A DNA stretch of 28,199 bases from Coxiellaceae bacterium UBA6002 (GTDB taxonomy: Bacteria > Pseudomonadota > Gammaproteobacteria > UBA6002). The notes beneath the pieces were generated by a model that did not search any database, was not told where the DNA came from, and was given only the letters and a program-made list of their open reading frames with translations. Position numbers and translations under genes: made by a program. The DNA is taken from contig DJAM01000053.1 of assembly GCA_002429595.1 (NCBI GenBank), forward strand, positions 1-28,199, read 5' to 3'. This document shows positions 8,404 to 17,273 of this stretch, piece by piece; the first letter of the stretch is position 1, and each line of letters opens with the position of its first letter.

Positions 8404-9657
8404 ATGCTTGATAAATCACAAAGTGCATTCCAGCACGCTCAATCATTAAAAAATAAATATCTTTCGACTCGCTCACGTGCAGCTTTTAATCAGCTTGAAG
8501 AAGCTGCTGCCAATAATTATTGGGCAAAACGATGGCTAGCTGATATTTATCGAGATGGTCTACCGCCCACCTTCAACGGAATTATGAATTTCCTTTTTCT
8601 TATGGGTAACAAAATCACAGCTTTTAATTTGTACATTGATCTTACTAAGCCTGCACAGAAAGACCTTTATTCTGATTCGAGTGATGGTAATGATTTGGCT
8701 GAGGTTTTTAACCTAACAAAGGAAGATCTGTATGCTCAATTCAATGCTTTTAGATGCGAAAGAGAAGCTTACAGACATAATATTGACCCTCCTTGGTATC
8801 AATTCGGTACCTTTGGGCAGAAAGATCGATTGGACTATGAAGAGCGTACTGCATTTTCTGCGTTTTACCTCGCTTTGAGCCAGGACATTGATGCAAGACA
8901 AGGACTTTCTTATCTGCAAACTACGAGTAATCTAGTTAGCTCTTCAGATGTTGGTAAAAAAACAAAATTCAACACTAAAGTATTGGCAGCTTTTGCATTA
9001 AAAAATGACCCAGTATTACAATTCCTTAAAAGACAAAGTCCAAAAGAGTTTGAAGAAATAATTGATACTATTCTAAAGCCTGAAAGGCTAAGTCGTATAA
9101 TAGAAATAGCTAATGCCCAAAATGATTATCGTGTATTAGAGTTGATTAAGGAACAAAACCCAGTAAGGTATGACGACACAATTACAGCTATGCACTCACG
9201 GAGGGAATTTTCAACCTTGGTGCAAACACTAAGGGCAAATCATGTTCCTATTATTCGCCAAGATCAAAGAATAAAATCAGAAGAAGATGCTCGTTCTTTT
9301 TATCCAAAACTTGCACACCATGCCCCACTCACCCCTGAAGAAAAAAATGCAGATGATTTTTTCAAAGATTTTAGTGCAGCAATGCAATTATTAAGAACGA
9401 ATGACTTGCATAAAGTTCCAGCAACTGGAGAGCCTAAAATTGAAAGTAAAAACTTAATTGAACTTGTTGAACTTCCACCCGAAACAGCTGCGAACCCGAC
9501 GCTTCCTGAAGCTTTCAATTCATCGCAGCAGCAACAAAAACCAGTAGATGTCAAAACAGATGACGAAGATTTAATAAGATTCGAAGAACTCTCTTTCCCT
9601 GAAGTGCCAGCTAAAGAACCAACTTTATCAATTAGTAGGATCGGAATAAAGAACTAA
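8404..9657 (+). CDS. Unrecognised 417-aa protein, tandem paralogue copy 2
   Basis: Paralogue of the preceding gene, 33 bases downstream on the same strand. Shared landmarks in the same order: MLDKS..AF start, SLKNKYLS, LEEAA, NNYWAKRWLADIY, the LALSQDIDA..GLSYLQTTS patch, RQSPKEF, a LxLIxEQNP segment, EEKNADDFFKDFSA, then the acidic tail with LIELVELPPE and LIRFEELSFPEVPAKEP. The region between residues about 60 and 150 differs most from copy 1, including a hydrophobic FNGIMNFLFLMG stretch not present there. That pattern of conserved ends and a variable middle suggests divergence after duplication. No known family and no signal peptide. The gene ends four bases inside the convergent thioesterase gene. 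Function unknown; an effector role is speculative. Confidence 0.8.
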   Translation: MLDKSQSAFQHAQSLKNKYLSTRSRAAFNQLEEAAANNYWAKRWLADIYRDGLPPTFNGIMNFLFLMGNKITAFNLYIDLTKPAQKDLYSDSSDGNDLAEVFNLTKEDLYAQFNAFRCEREAYRHNIDPPWYQFGTFGQKDRLDYEERTAFSAFYLALSQDIDARQGLSYLQTTSNLVSSSDVGKKTKFNTKVLAAFALKNDPVLQFLKRQSPKEFEEIIDTILKPERLSRIIEIANAQNDYRVLELIKEQNPVRYDDTITAMHSRREFSTLVQTLRANHVPIIRQDQRIKSEEDARSFYPKLAHHAPLTPEEKNADDFFKDFSAAMQLLRTNDLHKVPATGEPKIESKNLIELVELPPETAANPTLPEAFNSSQQQQKPVDVKTDDEDLIRFEELSFPEVPAKEPTLSISRIGIKN

Positions 9658-10145
9658 CTGCTCTTTGTGACAGCTAAATGGCCTAGATCGACTCGCACAA
9701 AAATCGAATCACCTAGTGCAGTTAATATATCGTTAGCATACACTTCGCATATTACACGGGTCTTGCGGCCTACTTCACCTTCGATACGCGCCTTCAGTGT
9801 CAGTGGCACTCCCATTGGTGTCGGTTTAATATACTTCACACCTAAAGTACCTGTGACGCAATCAATTCGCGGCTGCGTTCCTACCTCACGACCTTCTGCA
9901 CGATAATGGTTTGCCATCACTGTCCAATTAGAGTGACAATCAATTAGACAACTAATTAGGCCTCCATATACTAGCGATGGCCACCCAACATAACGCGTGT
10001 CGGGTGTGTGAGTCATGACCACGTGGATATTGTCACTGTCCCAATAGCTCTTGATGCGCAAGCCATCCGCATTCTTCGGGCCACAGCCAAAACAAACGCC
10101 ATCAGGTGCCCCAAGATCCTGTAAAGCAAGATGATGTGTATTCAT
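9654..10145 (-). CDS. Hotdog-fold (PaaI-like) thioesterase
   Basis: 163-aa acyl-CoA thioesterase-like protein of the PaaI/hotdog superfamily, expected to hydrolyse a small acyl-CoA in the cytoplasm; the substrate is not readable. The N-terminal CFGCGPKNADGL motif is typical of one PaaI subgroup, followed by the hotdog core: a central helix region (YGGLISCLIDCHSNWTVM) where the catalytic acid lies, and the strands GTLGVKYIKPTPMG, LTLKARIEGEVGRKTRVICE. Length is normal for the family. It lies 18 bases after the alkyltransferase-like gene, probably as one operon, and is convergent with the paralogue gene, overlapping it by four bases. By eye its base composition is slightly GC-richer than that of its neighbours, which may point to a different history. 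Confident on family, not on role. Confidence 0.85.
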   Translation of the reverse strand: MNTHHLALQDLGAPDGVCFGCGPKNADGLRIKSYWDSDNIHVVMTHTPDTRYVGWPSLVYGGLISCLIDCHSNWTVMANHYRAEGREVGTQPRIDCVTGTLGVKYIKPTPMGVPLTLKARIEGEVGRKTRVICEVYANDILTALGDSIFVRVDLGHLAVTKSS

Positions 10146-10163
10146 ATTGATCTCAAAAAAGTT

Positions 10164-10481
10164 TCACTTTTCCCAAAGAAATCTTTTCAAATCTACTCTG
10201 CCATTTATAACACTAACACCCTCAGCCTCAAGTTTTTCTCTTTGCCTAATAAAATTAGTCGAATAATCAGGAAACGAAAGTCGGCCACTTGATTTTATAA
10301 TCCTTTGCCAAGGAAGCCCATGCTTATGGGTACAGGAATGCAACAACCAACCAACACCACGAGCCCCTTTTGGATGACCAGCAAGCAGAGCAATCTGCCC
10401 ATAAGTCGCCACCCTACCCTTAGGTACAGATTTGATAATTTTAATTACTTTATTTGAAAATTCGGTACGTGTATCTTTCAT
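10164..10481 (-). CDS. atl: Alkyltransferase-like DNA repair protein (ATL/YbaZ type)
   Basis: 105-aa relative of O6-alkylguanine-DNA alkyltransferase. The catalytic PCHR of true methyltransferases is replaced by PWQR (Trp58), so it cannot accept an alkyl group. The DNA-binding parts are kept: VPKGRVATYGQIA with the base-rotating Tyr27, and the arginine finger in GARGVG (Arg41). ATL proteins bind O6-alkylguanine and hand the lesion to nucleotide excision repair; this is established for the family. I chose the ATG at 10479-10481 over an upstream TTG (10505) because the family N-terminus starts at about TEFSNKV. It is the first gene of a probable two-gene unit with the thioesterase. Confidence 0.88.
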   Translation of the reverse strand: MKDTRTEFSNKVIKIIKSVPKGRVATYGQIALLAGHPKGARGVGWLLHSCTHKHGLPWQRIIKSSGRLSFPDYSTNFIRQREKLEAEGVSVINGRVDLKRFLWEK

Positions 10482-10544
10482 GTATTTTCTAATATTACAA
10501 AACAATACTTTAACTTCTTATTACGAGCATTTATAGTTCTGGTC

Positions 10545-11588
10545 ATGAAAAAACTACAGCTTATTCTTTTCTTTTGCTTTTTGAGTTGTCAGCCAGCTTG
10601 GGCTAATGATAGCACTGGCTCTGTAGCTGCTGGGGGGATCCAATTTACAAAGACACCCGCAATAAAAATGCAAAGTGAAGTGCTCACCATTAGTCCTGAT
10701 CAAGTGACCGTGAACTATCTGTTTAAAAATGTGACCGATAAAGATGTGACTACCACAGTCATTTTTCCACTTCCACCTTGTCCTGATGGCTATATCGATT
10801 CTGCAAACGGCCCCTTCGATGATGAAGTTCGAAAGTATTGTACTGCCCGTAAGATGCCATTAGAAGAATTTAGTGTCATAGCAAATGGGCAGTCAGTCAA
10901 ATATCAGATAAAAATTCAAGCGATATTAAACGGCAAGGATATTGCTCCTATTTTAAAAAAATCCGGCATACCTTTACACCCAGACATAGCGAAAAAAAAT
11001 GACTTTGGTGAGTGTGATGATTCTGAATGTCATATTTTTCCTGTAGCCCAGCATCATCGCTGGCTTAATAAAGCTAAGCAATTAGGTTTTTTGGATAAAA
11101 ATGGTAACCCTCTTTGGAAGAAACAAATCTGTTATTATTGGAAACAAACCTTTCCAGCCCGTCAGACGCTTACCATCAGCCATCACTACACACCAGCTGC
11201 TGGCCAAACCCCTGGCGCTCCTCTAGAGCATAATCAAGACAAAAAAAAGCTTCTTTCGCCTGATGAGATCTATCTTAATTCTGGTATCGATGAAGGCGAG
11301 CATGTCTATAAGAATAAAATTGAATATGATGCACTTTTGAAAAAAAATAATAATCAAGTCACTACAAAAGAAATTCAATATATTTTGAAAACCGGTGCTA
11401 ACTGGGCAGGACCAATTGAAAACTTCACTTTAAACTTGAATTCCCCCATGAATGCTGCAGTGGTTTATAGTTCTTTTTATCAAGATCTTTCTCCAAAGAT
11501 CACCAAAACTCGCGGACATATTCAAATAAACCTTAAAGACTTTACTCCCAAACAAGACCTAAATATATTATTCATTGAACCGTATTAA
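10545..11588 (+). CDS. DUF4424 family exported protein
   Basis: 347-aa secreted protein. Residues 1-20 are a signal peptide (basic start, hydrophobic core, cleavage after AWA). The mature part opens with NDSTGSVAAGGIQFTKT, then IKMQSEVLTIS and VNYLFKNVTDKDVTTTVIFPLP, the hallmark of DUF4424 proteins, whose function is not established. Several cysteines (CPDGY, KYC, GECDDSEC, QICYYW) suggest periplasmic disulfides. First of four genes in the same direction that all encode exported proteins, spaced 20, 49 and 33 bases apart; they probably form an envelope operon. DUF4424 assignment is by motif and layout. Confidence 0.8.
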   Translation: MKKLQLILFFCFLSCQPAWANDSTGSVAAGGIQFTKTPAIKMQSEVLTISPDQVTVNYLFKNVTDKDVTTTVIFPLPPCPDGYIDSANGPFDDEVRKYCTARKMPLEEFSVIANGQSVKYQIKIQAILNGKDIAPILKKSGIPLHPDIAKKNDFGECDDSECHIFPVAQHHRWLNKAKQLGFLDKNGNPLWKKQICYYWKQTFPARQTLTISHHYTPAAGQTPGAPLEHNQDKKKLLSPDEIYLNSGIDEGEHVYKNKIEYDALLKKNNNQVTTKEIQYILKTGANWAGPIENFTLNLNSPMNAAVVYSSFYQDLSPKITKTRGHIQINLKDFTPKQDLNILFIEPY

Positions 11589-11608
11589 AATTAGTAATAC
11601 AGATTATT

Positions 11609-12661
11609 ATGTGGAATCATTTTATATTAGCTATTTCAATTACTGCCCTGACACTCTTAGGCGCAGGATGCACCCATGAAGATAAGGCTTCTCAAGCTGA
11701 TCATGTTTCTCAAGTTTCTAGTGATCTGAATGAAGCCAAAAGCAATGTTGTCGAACCTGCGACCGCAAGGTGTAACGCGGTCAAATTTATTAAAATACCC
11801 CAGGTAAAATTGCCACCCGAGCTAAAAGATTGTGACCCATGGGATTATTTTTATGGAATTAACAAGCATCCTGTTGACTATCAGAAAGCGCGCATCTGTG
11901 CATTGGGTACTGCGAACGAAAAAGATAAGACTTTAAATAATTACAAAATCTTAGCCATGATTTATGCAAATGGTTATGGCACCAAGCAAAATCTCGATTT
12001 AGCAACAAAATTTGCTTGTGAAAATGAAGAGCCCGAACAACTCATTTTAGATCTCAAACGCGAAAAATATACTGCAATTAAACCATTTAATGTCTGTGGT
12101 TATTCTGATGACCCAGGTGAAATTACTATCTGCGAATATTATCTGCCAATGAAAATTAAAGAAGCTAAACAACAGCTGCAAATAAGTCAAATAACGCAGC
12201 AATGGCCAGAAGCAGACCGAAAAGCAATTCTGCAGCTAGAAGAAGCTAAAAATAAATTCTGCAATGAATACATCAATGGTGAAATCAATCTCGATCATTA
12301 TGCTGATCGCACCCAATATACTGCAACTGCTGATTTAAACGAAATCTTTTTTAATCACTTTGCTGCATTTGCCAAAGGAGCGCTTCCAAATTATTCGGAT
12401 CAAGAATTTAAAATGTTAGATCAGCAACTCAATATTCTCTATCGCAGAATAATGGCTCAGAGTGAAGAAGAATTTCCTAACTCAGCAACGCATACCAGCT
12501 TGAAAGAAGCGCAACGAGCATGGATTAAATATCGAGAAGCATGGGTAACTCTTGCTCAAGTTCATTTTCCAAATGTCAGTTCGAATAGCTTTAGAGCGTT
12601 ATTCACCAAAGAACGAATAGAAGATTTAGAAGAAAATTTTGATCCTGATGAAAGCAAATAA
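11609..12661 (+). CDS. Lipoprotein with LprI-like (DUF1311) C-terminal domain
   Basis: 350 aa. The N-terminus is a lipoprotein signal with lipobox LGAGC (Cys21), so the mature protein should be membrane-anchored in the periplasm. The middle has one Sel1-like repeat (NYKILAMIYANGYGTKQNLD). The C-terminal 140 residues match the LprI/DUF1311 pattern: LDQQLNILYRRIM followed by LKEAQRAWIKYREAWV. LprI of Mycobacterium is a lysozyme inhibitor; many proteobacterial members are uncharacterised. The usual cysteines of that domain are partly missing here (EAWV where many have a Cys). Second gene of the envelope cluster. A lysozyme-inhibitor role is possible but not shown. Confidence 0.78.
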   Translation: MWNHFILAISITALTLLGAGCTHEDKASQADHVSQVSSDLNEAKSNVVEPATARCNAVKFIKIPQVKLPPELKDCDPWDYFYGINKHPVDYQKARICALGTANEKDKTLNNYKILAMIYANGYGTKQNLDLATKFACENEEPEQLILDLKREKYTAIKPFNVCGYSDDPGEITICEYYLPMKIKEAKQQLQISQITQQWPEADRKAILQLEEAKNKFCNEYINGEINLDHYADRTQYTATADLNEIFFNHFAAFAKGALPNYSDQEFKMLDQQLNILYRRIMAQSEEEFPNSATHTSLKEAQRAWIKYREAWVTLAQVHFPNVSSNSFRALFTKERIEDLEENFDPDESK

Positions 12662-12710
12662 CATCAGCGATAGTTCGGAAGATCCTGAATAATTTTTAAA
12701 GAGAAATTAC

Positions 12711-13814
12711 ATGCGTATAACAAATAAAATTACATTGAATTTTTTTATTAACATAACTGTATTAATTTTGCCATTCACTGTAACAGCTTCAGAAGTATGG
12801 TGGAGTCCCACTTTTAAGAAAATGTTGGCGAGTGATCTCAGTATAACTACGAAGGATGAAGCTAAAAAGCGATTTGAGCATTACAAGATAGAAAGTGACC
12901 CTAGTGTAACAAATCCTGAGTTAAATCGAATTACGGGCTGCGCTAAAATTCTTAAATTAGACCCGCTTTCTCTCGATCTTAATCGCTTAGCTGAGCAAGA
13001 TTATCGTGAGGCCTTTAAAGAATGCCGGCTGCTTGAAACATTTATTCAGGCTAAACCAGCCAAGGTATCAAGCTTAAATAACTATCATTTTACAAAGATC
13101 AGCTTAAGGGAACTACCCGCCTGCATGGGAACCGAAGATGGTGAACCAGACTATGTAGAAATGATGGAGAAAGCCCAAGCTTTGACTGAATCTTGGGGGG
13201 ATACTGATACTACTAAAATCATTAGAGTTCTTTCTCCTGACGAAATGATTATTTCCTATGAGGGGCCAGATAAAAGCGATAATATGGATGATAATGATAA
13301 ATTTAAAGTTACACTATTAGGAAAAGGGGATTTTACAGGTTCTGGACAAGAACAAATTGCAGTTTATGTTCAAGGTATTGGCACTTATCCAAGAGATTAC
13401 AAACGTTATGATGTTTATCTTTTAGGCCGAAAACCAAATGACTTATTATTTAGGAACCTAGCAGTTCGAGATAGTTGCGAGCACCCAAACTGGAATGCCC
13501 CCGCACCAATTTGTTCCGCTCCTCGCGTAAATAAATTAAGATCACAAATTCAAACTTTATATAAAGATAAAAAATATCAAGAAGCATTACAGCTTGGCGA
13601 TAAATTTTTGAAAGGGTGTGGCGGCAAAATTCTAGATGGGCCAAAAGCTTGGTTATTAAATGATCTAGCGTTGATTGAACATAAATTAGGCGATAATAAA
13701 AAATGTCTGAAAAAACTAAAAGAGGCTTCTAACTTATATCAACTTAGTCCAAAACTAATTAAAGCAACGCAAACTAATACTAAACTCTGTGAGAGTGCTC
13801 AAGTAAAGAAATGA
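12711..13814 (+). CDS. Unrecognised exported protein with C-terminal TPR-like region
   Basis: 367 aa with an N-terminal signal peptide (hydrophobic residues about 8-25, ending TASA-like). No family recognised. The centre has KVTLLGKGDFTGSGQEQIAV, which resembles the strand-turn of repeat-propeller (VCBS/FG-GAP-like) proteins describing a quantity computed on export. The last 100 residues form two helix pairs of TPR type (YKDKKYQEALQLGDKFLKGC, then AWLLNDLALIEHKLGDNKKC). Cysteines are frequent. It is the third gene of the envelope cluster, 49 bases after the lipoprotein gene, with AAAGAG upstream as a modest ribosome binding site. Function unknown. Confidence 0.72.
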   Translation: MRITNKITLNFFINITVLILPFTVTASEVWWSPTFKKMLASDLSITTKDEAKKRFEHYKIESDPSVTNPELNRITGCAKILKLDPLSLDLNRLAEQDYREAFKECRLLETFIQAKPAKVSSLNNYHFTKISLRELPACMGTEDGEPDYVEMMEKAQALTESWGDTDTTKIIRVLSPDEMIISYEGPDKSDNMDDNDKFKVTLLGKGDFTGSGQEQIAVYVQGIGTYPRDYKRYDVYLLGRKPNDLLFRNLAVRDSCEHPNWNAPAPICSAPRVNKLRSQIQTLYKDKKYQEALQLGDKFLKGCGGKILDGPKAWLLNDLALIEHKLGDNKKCLKKLKEASNLYQLSPKLIKATQTNTKLCESAQVKK

Positions 13815-13847
13815 ATGTAAAACAAACAAGCACCAAGGACCATACTT

Positions 13848-14705
13848 ATGATTAGGAATATAATCTTTACCGCTATACTACTTCTAACGCCAAACGTCTT
13901 CGCAACTGCGGCAGGCTCGTTAACCAAATCCCAGGCTGTCATTCAATCTTCTGAAGGTAAAGCCGCATTTAAGAGGATTATGGAGGGTGAATCTAATTTA
14001 CAGCTTGGCGAAAAGCTCCCTGATGGCATTACTCAAGATGAACTTTCCCAGTTAGTTTTCAAGCAACCATTTTCAAAAGTTAATAATAATCCTGACTGTG
14101 AATTTGGCGGTCTTGCTGCGTATCCCTGGCCTGGGCAGGCAAATTTTTATATTGGCGTTGGATCATTAAGTCATTGCTCAGGGGCGACTGACGCCCCCGC
14201 TAAAATTTATCTTACCGTATTTCAGATGTCCAAACCGCATGAGTTTAAAATTATTGCTCAAACGTCTCAACCCTTAGTTTTTTCAGCAAAAGATGAAGAC
14301 GATATTGAGTTGAATTATGATGAGCTCATTAGAATTGATCATTCCCAATTTCGTATTGCTCCCGATCAATACGCTTTTGGGATTCGAGTTGCAGCGAATC
14401 AAGGTTATGCCGGTGGCTTTTCTTATAGCGAAAATCTCATACTATTCGTCATTAAAAACAATACTCTTGTGCAAGTGTTGAATGAACCAATCTATGTCCT
14501 AAAAAATTTGGCAGGCGATTGGAACAAAGATGGCACTCGTCAGCATGAAATTCAAGAACAAGAATGGGTAGTGATTATAAAACCTACCATGCATGGCGGT
14601 CATTTTGATTTGACCTTAAAGAAAACTAAAGGTGGCCAGGGCTCAACTGACTTTATATGGGATAATAGTAGCTATAAGAAATCTACTGTTACTAAAAAGC
14701 TTTAA
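13848..14705 (+). CDS. Unrecognised exported protein
   Basis: 285 aa with a clear signal peptide (residues 1-20, cleavage near VFATA). The mature protein is beta-rich and contains no family I recognise. Notable stretches are AAYPWPGQANFYIGVGSLSHC and the C-terminal NLAGDWNKDGTRQHEIQEQE, where DWNKDG has the look of a calcium-binding or FG-GAP-like loop also hinted at in the preceding gene. Two cysteines in the mature part. Last of the four-gene envelope cluster; it converges with the ABC transporter gene, whose stop codon lies only 11 bases away, and no clear terminator is visible between them. Confidence 0.72.
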   Translation: MIRNIIFTAILLLTPNVFATAAGSLTKSQAVIQSSEGKAAFKRIMEGESNLQLGEKLPDGITQDELSQLVFKQPFSKVNNNPDCEFGGLAAYPWPGQANFYIGVGSLSHCSGATDAPAKIYLTVFQMSKPHEFKIIAQTSQPLVFSAKDEDDIELNYDELIRIDHSQFRIAPDQYAFGIRVAANQGYAGGFSYSENLILFVIKNNTLVQVLNEPIYVLKNLAGDWNKDGTRQHEIQEQEWVVIIKPTMHGGHFDLTLKKTKGGQGSTDFIWDNSSYKKSTVTKKL

Positions 14706-14716
14706 TCTAACTCATC

Positions 14717-16525
14717 TTATACTAGTAAAATTTCATCTGAAAATGATTGAATTTCCAAATTATCTTTAGTTTTTGAATTTTGAATATTCCATAAATACTT
14801 GTAGTAATTACTAGTTTTTAATAATGTGCCATGGACACCTTGCTCAAGAATCTGTCCATCTTGAATTAAAACAATATTGCTAGCATCTCGTACAACATAT
14901 GAAATTCTGTGAGATATAAGGATTATCGTTATTCCTGACATAATTTGTTGGAGCTTATCTAAAATTAACTTTTCTGTATGCAAATCGAGTGAGTTAGTCG
15001 CTTCATCCAAGATCAAAATTTTCGGTTTTTTCAGTAGTGCCCGAGCTATTCCTATCCTTTGCTTCTCACCACCAGATAATTTTAAACCTCGTTCGCCTAC
15101 CATGGTCAGTATCTTGTTGGGCAAACTATTGATAAGTCCTCCAAGCTGAGTTAATTGGATAACATGATCAATTTCTTTCGAGCTTGCACTTGGGGATCCA
15201 TAAAGAATATTGTAAGAGATTGTGTTATTAAATAAGACAATATCTTGCGGCACGATAGCAATTTCATTTCTCAAATGAGTTAACTGGATATCTTGAAGGT
15301 TAATATTATCAATTGTTATATTACCATCTGCTAAATTATAAAATCTATATAATAATTTCGTGAGAGTCGATTTACCACTGCCACTCTTCCCTAAGATAGC
15401 AGTAGTACACCCAGCTCTAATCATAAAGCTAATGTTATTCAGAATTAACTTATTGCTGTGTAAGAAGCTCACATTTTGGAATTTAAGCACATCAAAATTA
15501 GGGGGGAATATTGATAAACCGTTGTCTTCTTCTGACTCGTTAGCCAATAATTCTCTAATATCTTTAACATCACCGTAAGAGGAGGTTACTTCTCTGAATA
15601 CCGAAGCCATCATATTAAGTGGATTATAAAATTGTAAAAAATAGCTGGTTATTAAGATAAAATCTGAGACTTTCATTACTCCATTTTGGACTCCAAGCGC
15701 TGAACATACCGTCAATACCACGAGTCCAATTCCTAGAATTATTTTTTGACCGAGCATAATTGACTCAGAAACCAGCATACGTTTAACTGAAGCATTTTCT
15801 TTCGTTTTCAAAATTCTAGAACAAAGATTTTGTTCGAATTTTTCACGACCAAATAGCTTTACAGTTTCATAATTTAATAAGATATCACCTATCGCCCCAT
15901 AAGTTTTATTTGAGATATCACGAGAATTATTTTGTGCTTTGACAGAGTGTCTAATGAAACTGACAGTAAATAGGGCATAAGCAATCAAAGTGGCCATTAG
16001 ACTTAATGCATATATAATACCGCAATAATAGTAGAGAACCGACAACACAAAAATAATTTCGAGAAGGGTGGGAAGCAAATAGACGCCAATTTGCCATACT
16101 AAATTACTGACTGCCGTCTCTGCCTTATGGAGCTTTGACATTATTTCACCAAGTTTTCGCTCATGATGAAAATCTATTTTGATATTTAACAGTTTATTAA
16201 AAATGACTTGACTTACATCGGTCACCGCTTTCCATGCAACACGGCCTAATACCATTGTTCTTGCTTGATCCACAATTCGAGCCAGCGTCCATATAAGCGC
16301 ATACGAGGCAAAAATCAAGATGGGTTTAGAATTGTTTAATACCACTTGAGTTGAAAGTTTTTCAATGAGACATAAGAATATTAGAGGGGTCATGACGTTA
16401 AGAGTGACTGTAGCAAAAGTTAAAGTGAGGGTTACGAAGATTCTAAACTTTAAAGGCGAAGGGAAAGCTGCTACAATTTTTCTAAATTGAGTCCAGTTTT
16501 TTTTGTTTATCAAGAAAACTGCCAC
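14717..16525 (-). CDS. ABC exporter, Atm1/ABCB7-like half transporter
   Basis: 602-aa half transporter: six-helix membrane domain (residues about 25-320) then an ATPase domain (345-580). Walker A GKSGSGKST (379-387), Q-loop VPQD, signature LSGGE (483-487), Walker B ILILDE (503-508) and switch His (SHR, 539) are all present, so it should be active. The coupling region NYETVKLFGREKFE is characteristic of Atm1-type exporters, which move glutathione- or peptide-linked compounds. There is no N-terminal C39 peptidase, so it would not cleave a double-glycine leader. GTG start, seven bases after the methyltransferase stop. As last gene of the operon it is the likely exporter of the pathway product (inference). 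Confidence 0.88.
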   Translation of the reverse strand: MAVFLINKKNWTQFRKIVAAFPSPLKFRIFVTLTLTFATVTLNVMTPLIFLCLIEKLSTQVVLNNSKPILIFASYALIWTLARIVDQARTMVLGRVAWKAVTDVSQVIFNKLLNIKIDFHHERKLGEIMSKLHKAETAVSNLVWQIGVYLLPTLLEIIFVLSVLYYYCGIIYALSLMATLIAYALFTVSFIRHSVKAQNNSRDISNKTYGAIGDILLNYETVKLFGREKFEQNLCSRILKTKENASVKRMLVSESIMLGQKIILGIGLVVLTVCSALGVQNGVMKVSDFILITSYFLQFYNPLNMMASVFREVTSSYGDVKDIRELLANESEEDNGLSIFPPNFDVLKFQNVSFLHSNKLILNNISFMIRAGCTTAILGKSGSGKSTLTKLLYRFYNLADGNITIDNINLQDIQLTHLRNEIAIVPQDIVLFNNTISYNILYGSPSASSKEIDHVIQLTQLGGLINSLPNKILTMVGERGLKLSGGEKQRIGIARALLKKPKILILDEATNSLDLHTEKLILDKLQQIMSGITIILISHRISYVVRDASNIVLIQDGQILEQGVHGTLLKTSNYYKYLWNIQNSKTKDNLEIQSFSDEILLV

Positions 16526-16532
16526 GTCAAAC

Positions 16533-17273
16533 CTATACTTTTCTAGCGAATAATATTATCCGACCTAATTCATTTGAAACATCATCACCTTCCCAATTAC
16601 CATAAGCATGCTCTACAACTAAATTGTTTTTGGAACATAATTCTACCAATTCTGTGAAATTGTAAACTCTAATTGAGTATTGACATCTTGTCACAATATT
16701 ATCTTTAATATAAATACGCTTGGTTTCGATTCTTTTAGAAAGTGAATTATAACTGGCCTGATCTACCATCATATTATGCTCTTTTTCTAGTATTGTGTTC
16801 GCAGGTAAGGTGCTGATTTTATTATCTTTATTCATAACATCTAAACAAAAATAGCCACCTAGTTTTAACGAGTTAGATATTGCGGCTAAGATCTGTTCAT
16901 TTTCCTCATCGCTATAATAACCAAAGCTACTAAACAATAATAATGCCAATTCAAATTTATCTGAAAAATTAACTTCCCTCATGTCCATACAGTAATATTC
17001 AGGGTTTTGATGACCTGAAGAAAAATGATTTTTAGCAAGTTTAATAAATGATGAATTGCTGTCGATACCCGTAACATCGTTACCCTCACGAGAGAATATG
17101 GCAGCATGGCGACCATGACCGCATGCAACATCTAAAATTTTAGTGCCAGTTTTAAGCTTAAGGACATTTTTAATAAAATGACACTGCCTTAAAGTAGCTG
17201 CTTCACTTATAGAATCTTCATAGAAATATAGATAAAGCTCTGGATCAAATACATCATCATCAACAAATTTCAT
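16533..17273 (-). CDS. Class I SAM-dependent methyltransferase
   Basis: 246-aa Rossmann-fold methyltransferase. Motif I is ILDVACGHGRHA, followed by the acidic end of strand 2 in VTGIDSN and a third motif around LLLFSSFGYYSD, with LGGYFCLDVMNKD after it. This is the GHGRH subgroup often found acting on small molecules or peptides. A GTG at 17279 adds two residues, but the ATG at 17271-17273 forms an ATGA overlap with the stop of the preceding kinase-like gene, as at the two earlier junctions, so I take the ATG. It is part of the seven-gene operon; its substrate is presumably the operon's product or an intermediate. Confidence 0.85.
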   Translation of the reverse strand: MKFVDDDVFDPELYLYFYEDSISEAATLRQCHFIKNVLKLKTGTKILDVACGHGRHAAIFSREGNDVTGIDSNSSFIKLAKNHFSSGHQNPEYYCMDMREVNFSDKFELALLLFSSFGYYSDEENEQILAAISNSLKLGGYFCLDVMNKDNKISTLPANTILEKEHNMMVDQASYNSLSKRIETKRIYIKDNIVTRCQYSIRVYNFTELVELCSKNNLVVEHAYGNWEGDDVSNELGRIILFARKV

